Shown here one piece after another: positions 50,511 to 58,937 of a stretch of DNA of 64,000 nucleotides. The translations under genes and the position numbers were made by a program. Numbering within the stretch: the stretch's first letter is position 1; each line of letters starts with the position of its first letter. The notes under the pieces were generated by a model that saw nothing but the letters and a program-made list of their open reading frames with translations, was not told the origin of the DNA and ran no database searches. Source of the stretch: Planotetraspora phitsanulokensis (GTDB lineage: Bacteria; Actinomycetota; Actinomycetes; Streptosporangiales; Streptosporangiaceae); the NCBI RefSeq assembly GCF_016863295.1, contig NZ_BOOP01000040.1:52673-116672 (forward strand), written 5' to 3'.

Positions 50511-51377
50511 CCCGGGGAAATCGGCGGGCCGTACCGGCACACGCTCGAGGATCCCCCCGGCGAAGACGTCGTAGAGGCCCAGCGGCTCCAGGTGCACGTA
50601 CCCGATGTGGCAGTCGCAGGCCGCCGCCGGGCACGGCCGGGGCCGCAGGGCTTCGCGGAACGATCCGTCATAAAGGTTGCCGAGCTCCGTGGGGATGAAA
50701 TGACACCGCCTGACCGTGCCGTCGCCGTTCACCGAGATCACCGTCTCCCCGGTACGGCACGGCAGGCCGGCGCTCAGGTGCGGACGGCGGCTGTACCCGA
50801 AGAGCGGATCGATCGCGGTCCACTCGGCCGCCTCCGCGTCGGTGTAGCTGCGCCCCTCCTCGGCGTTCACCCACAGGTAGGTCGGCTCCGGGAGGTCCGC
50901 CCGCAGCCGTCGGGCAGGGTCGAGGTGGTCCGGGTGGCCCACGATGCCGACGCTGTGCCGTACGCCGAGCCGGTCCAGTTCGCGGCATTTGGCGAGGAAG
51001 CGGTCGTAGGCGACCTGACTCGGGTGGTAGGTGCACCACAGCGCGAGGCTGCCCAGGTCGGCCTCGGCGAGCCAGCCGGTGCGGCAGCTCAGGTTCGTCT
51101 GGATCGCCACCGTGCGGACGTGGCCGAGGCGACTGAGCCCGATCATCGCCTCGCGGTACCACGAGCGGACGAGCCCCTCACCCCACGGCGTGAACAACAC
51201 CGAGATCGGGTGGTCCTGCTCCGCGACCCAGGTGGTGAAGCGCTCAAGCGCCGCCCGGTCGGCGCGCAGCCGGTCGGGGTCGTCCCGCCGTTTGGCGAAC
51301 GGGCAGTAGGCGCAGTCGTAGTCGCAACTCGACAGCGGACCGCGGTAGAGGATCGACAGGTGCCCGGCCGCCGTCAT
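50436..51377 (-). CDS. Radical SAM protein, STM4011 family
   Basis: A 313-aa radical SAM enzyme. The 4Fe-4S/SAM motif CDYDCAYC places cysteines at 18, 22 and 25 (CxxxCxxC). Further cysteines toward the C-terminus (CRTGETVISVNGDGTVRRC and PCPAAACDC) resemble a SPASM or Twitch auxiliary-cluster region, as in peptide-modifying radical SAM enzymes. It is the last gene of a five-gene operon; its ATG shares one base with the stop before it (TGATG). The family is named after a Salmonella locus and has no assigned reaction to my knowledge. The convergent DUF6745 gene overlaps its 3' end by 75 bases. Confidence 0.82.
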   Translation of the reverse strand: MTAAGHLSILYRGPLSSCDYDCAYCPFAKRRDDPDRLRADRAALERFTTWVAEQDHPISVLFTPWGEGLVRSWYREAMIGLSRLGHVRTVAIQTNLSCRTGWLAEADLGSLALWCTYHPSQVAYDRFLAKCRELDRLGVRHSVGIVGHPDHLDPARRLRADLPEPTYLWVNAEEGRSYTDAEAAEWTAIDPLFGYSRRPHLSAGLPCRTGETVISVNGDGTVRRCHFIPTELGNLYDGSFREALRPRPCPAAACDCHIGYVHLEPLGLYDVFAGGILERVPVRPADFPGSGLLLGTVVGLGDAEGPGDPFPRP

Positions 51378-52687
51378 CAACGCTCCTCGTAGGCCTGCAT
51401 CAGTGCCTCCACCCGGCCGGAGAACAGGGCCGGGCCGATGGCATCCGAATAGGCCAGGCCCTCCCCTGTCAGCCGCACCAGGTCACGGTCGCTCTCCAGC
51501 CATCCGAGCTCGGCGTACCGGGTGAGTTCCGCGCCGAAGTCGTCCATGACGTCGGCGCCGAAGCGTTCCCGGTAGCCCGCCCGCGGCATTCCGTCTGCCT
51601 GCAGCAGGGACTGGATCAGATGGCGGCGCCTCCTGTCCTCGTCGTCGAGGCGGAAGCCCACGTTCGCCACCGCGAACTCGCCGGCGGGCAGGCGGACGAA
51701 GTCATCGATGATCGCCCGCACGTGCCGCGCCGACACGGCGTACTCGTAGGAGTAGTGCAGGCTCTGCGTGTACGACCGGGCACCGCAGCCGAGACCGACC
51801 ATCCCGTCGGTCTGGCAGCAGTACTCGGTCGAGCCGCCGGAGCCGGGCAGGCGGAACATCCGCATCGACACCTGCTCGTAGCCCGCATCGAGCAGATGGT
51901 CGCGGCCCACGCGGTAGAGGTCGAGCCGCTGGTCGTCCCACTCACGGTCCCTGCGGGCGAGTCCGGTGAGCGGCCGCACGTACAGCGGATAGAGGTACAG
52001 CTCCTCCGGACGCCAGTCGAGCGCGGCGTCCAGGGAGTGCCGCCAGGACCGCCGCGTCTGGCCGTCGATCCCGTAGATCAGGTCGACGTTGAGGACCTCG
52101 AAGGCGGTGTCCCTGATCCGGCCGAGCGCCGCCTCGACCTCGGACCGCCTCTGCGGCCGCACCGCGGCACGGGCCTCGGCGTCGACGAAGCTCTGCACGC
52201 CGATGGAGACGCGGGTGGCGCCCCGGCCGGCGAGCACGGCGAGGCGGTCCGCCGTCGCCGTCGCGGGCGAGGTCTCGACGGACAGCGGGACCGCGCGGAG
52301 GTCGGCTCCGAGGACGTTCTCCGCGAGGTCGAAGAGCCGGTCCAGCTCCGCCGGGCTCAGGTAGGTCGGCGTGCCGCCGCCGACGGCGGCCGTCGCGAAG
52401 CGCGGATCCGGCAGGGCCTCCCGCAGCGCGGTGGCCTGGCGCTCCAGTGCGTCGAGGTACGCGCCGACCAGTTCCTCCGGGGCGCCCGTCCGCGTGAACA
52501 GGTTGCAGAAGCCGCAGCGCATCTCGCAGAAGGGGATGTGCAGGTAGAGGAAGAGGGCGTCGGTCCGTTCACCCGACCAGACGTCACACAGAGCAGGGCG
52601 TGGTTCTAATGGCCGATAAGCCGTCTTGTGCGGATAGGCATAGACATATCCGTCGTACGGGCTGATTGTGGTGTCGATCTCCGTCAT
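51377..52687 (-). CDS. HemN-like radical SAM protein, STM4012 family
   Basis: A 436-aa protein. CEMRCGFC gives the cluster cysteines 54, 58 and 61 in the setting FLYLHIPFCEMRCGFCNLFTR, and GGGTPTYL and VSIGVQSFVD follow as in HemN coproporphyrinogen dehydrogenases and HemW. A C-terminal HemN-like domain is present. It probably is not a haem-synthesis enzyme: it belongs to a conserved cassette of five unlike genes. The ATG at 52687 overlaps the previous stop by ATGA. A usual misannotation would be oxygen-independent coproporphyrinogen oxidase. Substrate unknown. Confidence 0.85.
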   Translation of the reverse strand: MTEIDTTISPYDGYVYAYPHKTAYRPLEPRPALCDVWSGERTDALFLYLHIPFCEMRCGFCNLFTRTGAPEELVGAYLDALERQATALREALPDPRFATAAVGGGTPTYLSPAELDRLFDLAENVLGADLRAVPLSVETSPATATADRLAVLAGRGATRVSIGVQSFVDAEARAAVRPQRRSEVEAALGRIRDTAFEVLNVDLIYGIDGQTRRSWRHSLDAALDWRPEELYLYPLYVRPLTGLARRDREWDDQRLDLYRVGRDHLLDAGYEQVSMRMFRLPGSGGSTEYCCQTDGMVGLGCGARSYTQSLHYSYEYAVSARHVRAIIDDFVRLPAGEFAVANVGFRLDDEDRRRRHLIQSLLQADGMPRAGYRERFGADVMDDFGAELTRYAELGWLESDRDLVRLTGEGLAYSDAIGPALFSGRVEALMQAYEER

Positions 52688-53538
52688 CCCCTGATCCGAT
52701 CCCATGCGCGCGCACGCCCCCACTGCGGACGTGGCCTGGCCGGCGTCCGCTCCAGCACGAACTCGGCGTACGGCACCGTCCAGACCACCTCGTGGCCGAT
52801 CCGGTGACCGGTGTGGCCGCTCTCCCCGTACGCCGTGCCGTGGTCGGAGCAGATGATCGTGAAGCACGGCCGGTTCCTGGTCATGAGGGCGAACAGGCGG
52901 CCGATGTGCCTGTCGACGTATTCAAGGGCAGCCGCGTGGCTCTCCAGCGTGTCGCCGTCCTCCTGCGCGGCGCCCGGCAGGTGGAACCAGTTGGGCTGGT
53001 GGAGGGCCGAGACGTTGACGAACAGGAAGACCGGCTCGTCCCTGTCACGCAGCGCCAGCTCCGCCCGGTCGATCTGCCGCTCCAGGGAGTGGCGGGAGGT
53101 GACGCCGAACTCGGGCCCCCAGTGGCTCTCCGCGAACAGGCCCGGCAACGCGGACCCGAGCGGGCTCTGCTTGTTGAAGAAGCCGACGCCTCCCACGCAG
53201 ACCGTGTGGTAGCCCGCCTTGGCGAGACCCGTGGGCAGGTCAGGGGCGTCGAACACCCAGGTGCCGTCGGCGGTCGTCTCGCTTCCCGCAAACCTGGCCG
53301 CGAACGGCCGCGCGTGAGTCCCGGGTTCCGCGGGGGTGGGGAGGAAGCCCGCGAACATCGCCGCGTGGGCCGCGTAGGTGAAACTCCCGGGGCTGTGCCT
53401 GCGCTCCCATCGCCCTTCCGGCAACACGCCGGCCAGGTTCGGCAGCCTGCCGGCCGCGACAAGCCGGGCCGCCACGTCGTAACGCAACGTGTCCAGTGTC
53501 ACCAGCAGGATGTCGTGGCTGCCCACGACGGTGTTCAT
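52684..53538 (-). CDS. Alkaline-phosphatase-superfamily hydrolase, STM4013 family
   Basis: A 284-aa cytoplasmic protein of the sulfatase/phosphatase fold. The metal-binding start ILLVTLDTLRYD, a probable nucleophile Thr/Ser in SPGSFTYAAHAAMFAG, and the second metal region CSDHGTAYGESGHTGH are visible. There is no CxPSR, so it is not a formylglycine sulfatase. Third gene of the STM cassette, with ATGA overlaps on both sides. A phosphoester or phosphonate-like intermediate is the obvious kind of substrate, but none is known. Confidence 0.83.
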   Translation of the reverse strand: MNTVVGSHDILLVTLDTLRYDVAARLVAAGRLPNLAGVLPEGRWERRHSPGSFTYAAHAAMFAGFLPTPAEPGTHARPFAARFAGSETTADGTWVFDAPDLPTGLAKAGYHTVCVGGVGFFNKQSPLGSALPGLFAESHWGPEFGVTSRHSLERQIDRAELALRDRDEPVFLFVNVSALHQPNWFHLPGAAQEDGDTLESHAAALEYVDRHIGRLFALMTRNRPCFTIICSDHGTAYGESGHTGHRIGHEVVWTVPYAEFVLERTPARPRPQWGRARAWDRIRG

Positions 53539-54785
53539 GTCACGCACGCCGTCTCTCCCTCGCCTCGGATGTCCCGGGACTGCATGCCCTGCCGCCATCC
53601 CCGCGACACCGCCGCGATCTGTGCGGCGTAGGTGTCCAGGTCCTCACCCGGACTCCCGGGCAGGCCGGAAAGGCCGGGGAGCAGATCGCCGAAGGCGTTG
53701 ACCTCGGCGACCGCGGTGGATCTCCAGTCCGCCCCGATCATCAGGTCGACTCCGATCGCCAGGCTGCCCGGGAAGCACGCCGCGGCGCGGGCGCACACGT
53801 CGAGCGCGCCCTGCCATCCCGCCGTCCCGAGGCGCTCCCGCACCCGGCCGAGATCGCCGCGAGCACCCCCGAGATGCAGGTTCGTCATCGGCGTGCGGCC
53901 CACTCTGACGACGGCATGGGTGGGCACGCCCGCGACCACGACGACCCGGAGGTCGAAGGCCCGGCCGTCCATGGACGCCTTGGGAAACCACCGCTCGACG
54001 TGCAACCCGTCGGGCGCGAGCGCGTCGACGACCGCCGCCGCGTCGGCCTCGTTCTCGTAGGTCCGCACCCGCAGTGAGTTGTACAGCGAGGCGCCGCCCT
54101 CCCCCCGGCCGCCGTTCTCCCCCCGGCCGCCGTTCTCCCTCCGGCCGCCGCCTGCGTCGTGCCCGGCCGCGCTCTGGCCGTCCCTCTCCTCGCCGCGGCC
54201 GTCCGGCAACGCGGCCGACGTCACCGCTCTCACCCGGGCGCCCAGCGCCTGGAAGGCGATCACTCCCGACGCGGACGATCCGTGGGCGGGCTTGACGAAC
54301 ACGCGCGGCCACCCGCTGGCGGTCATCAGCTCCCGCAACTCCCGGTACGAGCCGACCGATTCCCGGAGTGCCGGTGGCACGGGGACGCCGTCCGCTCGCA
54401 GCCGCGCATGGCAGAGGCGCTTGTCGAACATCACGGCGATCTCGTCGGGGTCGCCGAGCAACACCGAGCCGGGTGAGGCCTCGACGGCCTCGGCGAGGTG
54501 CCGCAGTCCCGTGCCGAACGCCTCGTACCAGGCCGCGCCGCCTCCCGTCCGCGTCGGATCGCCCGGTCCCCGGAGCAGCGCGTCGATCTCGGCGTCCTCA
54601 CCGGGCGAGTCGACCCGTACGGCGCTGCCCGGCGCGATCGGCGTACCGTCGCCGGTCAGCACGTCCCGCCAGGAGATCACCTGTGGGTCGGGCAGGCCGG
54701 CGCGGGCCGCCGCCGCGCGGAAGAGGGCGACCCGCCGGTTGCCGGGGACGCCGACGACGGCGAACCGCGTGTTCGCCGTGGTCAC
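53535..54785 (-). CDS. ATP-grasp-like protein, STM4014 family
   Basis: A 416-aa protein. A short N-terminal Rossmann-like part (FAVVGVPGNRRVALFRAA) precedes an ATP-grasp core: MFDKRLCHARLRADGVPVPP, VFVKPAHGSSASGVIAF, VERWFPK and AVAEVNAFGDLLPG with metal-binding Glu and Asn. ATP-grasp enzymes join a carboxylate to an amine or thiol through an acyl-phosphate. A Gly/Arg/Glu-rich insert of about 30 residues near 205-235, coded by 18-bp repeats, interrupts the core. The GTG start overlaps the preceding stop (GTGA). Ligase substrates are unknown. Confidence 0.82.
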   Translation of the reverse strand: MTTANTRFAVVGVPGNRRVALFRAAAARAGLPDPQVISWRDVLTGDGTPIAPGSAVRVDSPGEDAEIDALLRGPGDPTRTGGGAAWYEAFGTGLRHLAEAVEASPGSVLLGDPDEIAVMFDKRLCHARLRADGVPVPPALRESVGSYRELRELMTASGWPRVFVKPAHGSSASGVIAFQALGARVRAVTSAALPDGRGEERDGQSAAGHDAGGGRRENGGRGENGGRGEGGASLYNSLRVRTYENEADAAAVVDALAPDGLHVERWFPKASMDGRAFDLRVVVVAGVPTHAVVRVGRTPMTNLHLGGARGDLGRVRERLGTAGWQGALDVCARAAACFPGSLAIGVDLMIGADWRSTAVAEVNAFGDLLPGLSGLPGSPGEDLDTYAAQIAAVSRGWRQGMQSRDIRGEGETACVT

Positions 54786-55741
54786 TCGCCGACGGCGACG
54801 TAGCGCCACTCGTCTTCCTCGTCCTCCGGCTCGGACAGGTCGACCTGGACTCCCGGCAGGGCCTCCTGGATGCGCTTGATCATCGAACCCGTCAGGAAGT
54901 GATGATGGAGGTCGAGCTCACGCAGATGGGTGAGCGGCTGCCCGGTCAGCAACGCCTCCGCCCCCAGGTCGGTGAGGGTGCCCATGGACAGGCTCAGGGT
55001 CTCCAGCCGGGCCACGACCGGGGCCGAGGCCACCGCGGCCGCGATCTCGTCCTGGATCTCGCTGTCCTGCAGGCCCAGGTGCCGCAGCGCCGGCAGCCGC
55101 TCACCGGACATGATCGCGTCCAGGTCGGCCACCGCGGAGTCGCCGCCGTAGTTCTCGACGCCAAGCCAGAGGTCCAGTTCCTCCAGGGCGGGGAGATCGC
55201 ACTGCCCGACCGCGCGGACGACGGCGGCGGGCAGGCCTCCGGACTCGAAGCGGAGCGTCCGCAGCGCGTCGTGCCGCACGGGGGTGAAGGCCAGCTCAGT
55301 CCCGCCCCGAACCTCCAACTGCTCCAGCCCCGGGAAGGCCTCGAGCAGCGGGGTCACGTCCGACTGCTGGATCCAGGAGATCTCGCACTCCTCGGACTGC
55401 AGGGCTCCGACGAAGAGGGCTCGCAGGGCGGGGAAACGCGCGGCGTTGTCCGTCAGGGGCCGGATCGCCGCCTCCGATCCTTCCTCGTAGGGGTTCTCCC
55501 AGCCGCCCACGACGATCGCCCGCACCGCCGAGGTGTCCACCTGCTCCATGAAACGGGCGAACAGCGCCGCGAAGGCTCCCTCGTCCGCGTCGTACGGCTC
55601 CGCGGACAGTCGCCAGGCCACCGAGCCGGCCTCGGGCAGCTTCCCGGGGTCGCCTTCGCCGGTGAACTCGGCCACGGGAAGATCGGCGTAGCGATCCCGG
55701 TAGTCGTGGACGTTCCTGCGCGGATTGTCATGGTCGGCCAC
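54782..55741 (-). CDS. Leucine-rich-repeat protein, STM4015 family
   Basis: A 319-aa soluble protein heading the STM cassette. From about residue 100 it consists of leucine-rich repeats (ALRTLRFESGGLP, ALEELDLWLGVENYGG, ALRHLGLQDSEI, RLETLSLSMGTLTD, HLRELDLHHHFLTG), and it ends in an acidic tail (EPEDEEDEW). LRR surfaces bind proteins or peptides, so it may present a substrate or hold the cassette enzymes together (inference). GTG at 55741 has GAGGAG at the right distance. It shares a promoter region with the divergent MFS exporter. Confidence 0.83.
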   Translation of the reverse strand: MADHDNPRRNVHDYRDRYADLPVAEFTGEGDPGKLPEAGSVAWRLSAEPYDADEGAFAALFARFMEQVDTSAVRAIVVGGWENPYEEGSEAAIRPLTDNAARFPALRALFVGALQSEECEISWIQQSDVTPLLEAFPGLEQLEVRGGTELAFTPVRHDALRTLRFESGGLPAAVVRAVGQCDLPALEELDLWLGVENYGGDSAVADLDAIMSGERLPALRHLGLQDSEIQDEIAAAVASAPVVARLETLSLSMGTLTDLGAEALLTGQPLTHLRELDLHHHFLTGSMIKRIQEALPGVQVDLSEPEDEEDEWRYVAVGE

Positions 55742-55848
55742 GGAGGTGCTCCTCGCCTGGGGGGACTGGCGGATCATGTCTTACCAGAGTCAGGCGACAC
55801 TTCGGTCGTTCAGTCGACCTCCCGATGCGACGCCCTGAGGCACGGACC

Positions 55849-57315
55849 ATGATGGCCCCTATGGAATCAGGCCATATCCGGCTCAGCTCGGCCCCGGGCC
55901 GCTGGGTCCTCCTCACGACGGTCCTCGGATCCGGCATGGCGATGCTGGACGGCACCGTGGTCAACGTGGCCCTGCCCGCCCTCGCCCGCGATCTCCACAC
56001 GGGCATGTCGGGGCTGCAGTGGACGATCAACGCGTACACGCTGACACTCGCGGGGCTGATCCTGCTCGGGGGTTCGCTCGGCGACCGGTACGGCAGGCGC
56101 AAGGTCTTCATGATCGGCGTCGTGTGGTTCGCCTCCGCCTCCGCGCTGTGCGGCCTCGCCCCGAACATCGAGGTGCTCATCCTCGCCCGCGCGCTCCAGG
56201 GCATCGGCGGGGCGCTGCTCACCCCCGGATCACTGGCGATCATCCAGGCGAGCTTCGTCCACGACGACCGTCCCCGCGCCGTCGGCGCCTGGTCGGGGCT
56301 CGGCGGCGTCGCGTCGGCGATCGGGCCCCTGCTGGGCGGATGGCTCGTGGAGACGGCCGGCTGGCGCTGGGTCTTCCTGCTCAACCTCCCCCTCGCGGTC
56401 GTCGTCCTCGCGGTGGCCGCACGGCACGTCCCGGAGACCAGGGACACCTCGGCGCACGGCAAGTTCGACGTGCTCGGGTCGGCGCTGGCTGCGCTCGCTC
56501 TGGCCGGCGTCACGTACGGCCTGATCCTCGGCGGCGCGGGGGTCTTCCCCCTCATCGCGGGACTGGTGCTCGCCGCGTCCTTCGTCGTCGTCGAGATCCG
56601 GCGCTCCCCCGACGCGCTCGTCCCCGTGGGGATCTTCTCGTCCCGGGTCTTCACCGCGGTCAACGTCGTGACGCTGATCATGTACGCGGCGATGGGCGTG
56701 GTGTTCTTCCTGCTGGTGGTCCAGCTCCAGGTGTCCGCCGGGTTCTCCCCGATCGCCGCCGGCTCCGCGATGCTCCCGGTGACGATCCTGATGTTGCTCC
56801 TGTCCGCCCGCGCGGGGGAGCTCGCCAAGCGCATCGGCCCCCGGATCCCCATGACCGGCGGGATCCTCTGCTGCGCGGCGGGCCTCGCCCTCATGAGCAG
56901 GATCGGGCCGGGCGCCTCCTACGTGGTCGACGTCCTGCCCGCGGCCGTCGTCTTCGGCCTGGGCCTGAGCACCGCCGTCGCCCCGCTGACGGCGACGGTG
57001 CTGGCCACGGCGGAGGAGCGCTACGCGGGGGTCGCGAGCGGGGTCAACAACGCCCTCGCCCGGACCGGCAGCCTGCTCGCCGTCGCCGCCGTCCCGCCTC
57101 TGGTGGGCCTCACCGGCGACGCGTACGACTCGCCGGTCGCGTTCACCCACGGGTTCCACACGGCGATGCTGATCAGCGCCGCCATGCTGGCCGCGGCGGC
57201 GCTCGTCGCCTTCTTCACGATCAGGACCAACGTGCTGATCGAGGCTCCGGAGCCGGAGCGTAAGATCCACTGCTCGCTCGACGCGCCGCCCATCGAGGGC
57301 GACGTCACGACATGA
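55849..57315 (+). CDS. MFS drug-resistance exporter, DHA2 (14-helix) family
   Basis: A 488-aa proton-coupled exporter. Motif C-like GSGMAMLDGTVVNVALPAL lies in the first helix, motif A is GGSLGDRYGRRKVF, and ALQGIGGALLTPGSLAII with WRWVFLLNLPL are typical of the EmrB/QacA branch. About 14 helices are predicted. ATG at 55849 with GAGG upstream; ATG at 55861 is an alternative. It is divergent from the STM cassette (107 bases between starts), so it might export a cassette product, though generic drug efflux is equally possible. Confidence 0.9.
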   Translation: MMAPMESGHIRLSSAPGRWVLLTTVLGSGMAMLDGTVVNVALPALARDLHTGMSGLQWTINAYTLTLAGLILLGGSLGDRYGRRKVFMIGVVWFASASALCGLAPNIEVLILARALQGIGGALLTPGSLAIIQASFVHDDRPRAVGAWSGLGGVASAIGPLLGGWLVETAGWRWVFLLNLPLAVVVLAVAARHVPETRDTSAHGKFDVLGSALAALALAGVTYGLILGGAGVFPLIAGLVLAASFVVVEIRRSPDALVPVGIFSSRVFTAVNVVTLIMYAAMGVVFFLLVVQLQVSAGFSPIAAGSAMLPVTILMLLLSARAGELAKRIGPRIPMTGGILCCAAGLALMSRIGPGASYVVDVLPAAVVFGLGLSTAVAPLTATVLATAEERYAGVASGVNNALARTGSLLAVAAVPPLVGLTGDAYDSPVAFTHGFHTAMLISAAMLAAAALVAFFTIRTNVLIEAPEPERKIHCSLDAPPIEGDVTT

Positions 57316-57339
57316 GACGTGAACCATGAGACGTGAACC
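57312..57339. repeat. 14-bp tandem duplication ATGAGACGTGAACC
   Basis: Two perfect copies begin at the last codon of the MFS gene and are followed by a partial third (ATGAG). Non-coding apart from the stop codon; a slippage product. Confidence 0.9.
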
Positions 57340-57431
57340 ATGAGGCTTACAGCGCTGAGTTAAGGCAGCCGACGTGGGCGGTTCATGTGCTGGTGGGCCT
57401 CATGTCCAGATAGCCGGAGACGATCCGGCAC

Positions 57432-58937
57432 ATGAGTGTTTCACGCACGTCCGCCCTGCTCGCGGTGGCTGTGGCCACTCCGGTGGTGGCGCTCGCCTCC
57501 CTCCTGGCCGCCTTCCCCGCCTCCGCCGTCGCCGTCCCGGGCGCTCTGCCCGGCACTGTTCCCGGCATGGTTCCCGGCGCGGTTCCCGGCGCGATTCCGG
57601 GAGCGGCGAAGGGCTGCCCGGCGTTCGTCGCCGTGGCCTCGCCGTACGCGACGGTGAACGGGAAGGCGCGCGCGGGGGCGGTCACCCTGTACGGGAGCGC
57701 GCGAAACGGTCTCAAGCCTGTGAAGACGCTGCACCAGGGCGCCGGCGGCATCGGCGGGGCCCCTGAGGTCAACGACTCGTTCGGATCGGCCGTCGCCAGG
57801 GGCGACTTCAACGGAGACGGCTGCGCCGATCTGGCCGTCGGAGTCTCCGAGGAGTTCTTCGGGTCCCGGGTCCCCGACGCCGACGGGCACGGCGTCGTGC
57901 ACATCCTCTTCGGGTCGCCCGGCGGGCTGACCAAGGTGAGGTCGGTCGACGTCACCCATCTGGGCCGCAAGCACGGCACCGACAGGTTCGGGGCGGCCCT
58001 CGCCTCCGGCGACCTCGACGGGGACGGAGACGACGAACTGATCGTCGGAGCGCCCGGAATGAAGGGCGGCGGAGGCGTCGGCGTCTTCGGCATGAACCAC
58101 CGCTCGCCGTACGGCACGGGCACGCTGATCACTCAGGCCACGGGCTGGGTCCACCAGAGCCGGGGGCAGACCGACCTGTTCGGCGAAGCGCTCGCGGCGG
58201 GCGACTTCAACGGCGACGGCAAGGACGAGATCGCGGTCGGGGCGCCGGGCGACGGCGGCACCAAGACGCCGGGCGCGGGCGCCGTCACGATCATCGATTT
58301 GCGCAAGCGGCACGCCGGCGCCTACACGCAGAACAGCCGGAACGTGCTCGGCTCAGCGGAGAGGTGGGACGCCTTCGGCTCCGATCTGGCCACCGGCGAC
58401 TTCAACGCCGACGGCCGGGACGACCTCGCGGTCGGCGTCCCCGGCGAGGACGTCTCCTCCACGCTCACCCGCGGAATGGACTACGGCGACGGCGCGGTCA
58501 ACGTTCTGTACGGCTCCGCCCGGGGCCTGACCGCGACCCGGAGCGAGATGTGGACGCAGACGATCCTGGCGGGCGTCCCGCGTTACTTCGACCGGTTCGG
58601 CTCGTCGCTGGCCACGGGAGACCTCAACGGCGACAAGGACGACGAGCTGATCGTGGGCGCGCCGGGCGAGGGCGCCGTGCAGGTGATCGCCGGGACGCGC
58701 AGCGGGGGGCTCACCCGCAACCACAATCTCCTGCTCACCGGCGACCGGACGGGCGCCTTCGGGTCGTCTGTCCTGACCGAGGGCGGGAAGCTGCTGATCG
58801 CGTCCCCGGGTTCCGGCCGGCTGACCGTGGTGAGCACCAAGGTGAAGAAGGGCTCCTACCCCGGCGCCGTCCCCGGAACCGCCCGCGTCGTCCGCACGGG
58901 CGGTCCCGATGATCTGTACGGCTACGCGCTGAGCTGA
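57432..58937 (+). CDS. Secreted FG-GAP repeat (beta-propeller) protein
   Basis: A 501-aa exported protein. A signal peptide (hydrophobic to about residue 33, ASA) is followed by a short tandem run of Val-Pro-Gly-type tetrapeptides (PGTVPGMVPGAVPGAIPGAA) and then at least five FG-GAP repeats, each with a calcium-binding loop such as GDFNGDGCADLAVG, GDLDGDGDDELIVG, GDFNGDGKDEIAVG, GDFNADGRDDLAVG and GDLNGDKDDELIVG. These build an integrin-alpha-like propeller that usually binds other macromolecules. No enzymatic domain is present. The ribosome site is distant (GGAG about 15 bases before). It converges with phoD and overlaps it by 16 bases. Confidence 0.88.
   Translation: MSVSRTSALLAVAVATPVVALASLLAAFPASAVAVPGALPGTVPGMVPGAVPGAIPGAAKGCPAFVAVASPYATVNGKARAGAVTLYGSARNGLKPVKTLHQGAGGIGGAPEVNDSFGSAVARGDFNGDGCADLAVGVSEEFFGSRVPDADGHGVVHILFGSPGGLTKVRSVDVTHLGRKHGTDRFGAALASGDLDGDGDDELIVGAPGMKGGGGVGVFGMNHRSPYGTGTLITQATGWVHQSRGQTDLFGEALAAGDFNGDGKDEIAVGAPGDGGTKTPGAGAVTIIDLRKRHAGAYTQNSRNVLGSAERWDAFGSDLATGDFNADGRDDLAVGVPGEDVSSTLTRGMDYGDGAVNVLYGSARGLTATRSEMWTQTILAGVPRYFDRFGSSLATGDLNGDKDDELIVGAPGEGAVQVIAGTRSGGLTRNHNLLLTGDRTGAFGSSVLTEGGKLLIASPGSGRLTVVSTKVKKGSYPGAVPGTARVVRTGGPDDLYGYALS

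Noticed and set aside
51377..52687. Annotation as oxygen-independent coproporphyrinogen III oxidase (HemN)
   Set aside because: The protein resembles HemN but belongs to the STM cassette with no haem genes nearby; the STM4012 family is the better call.
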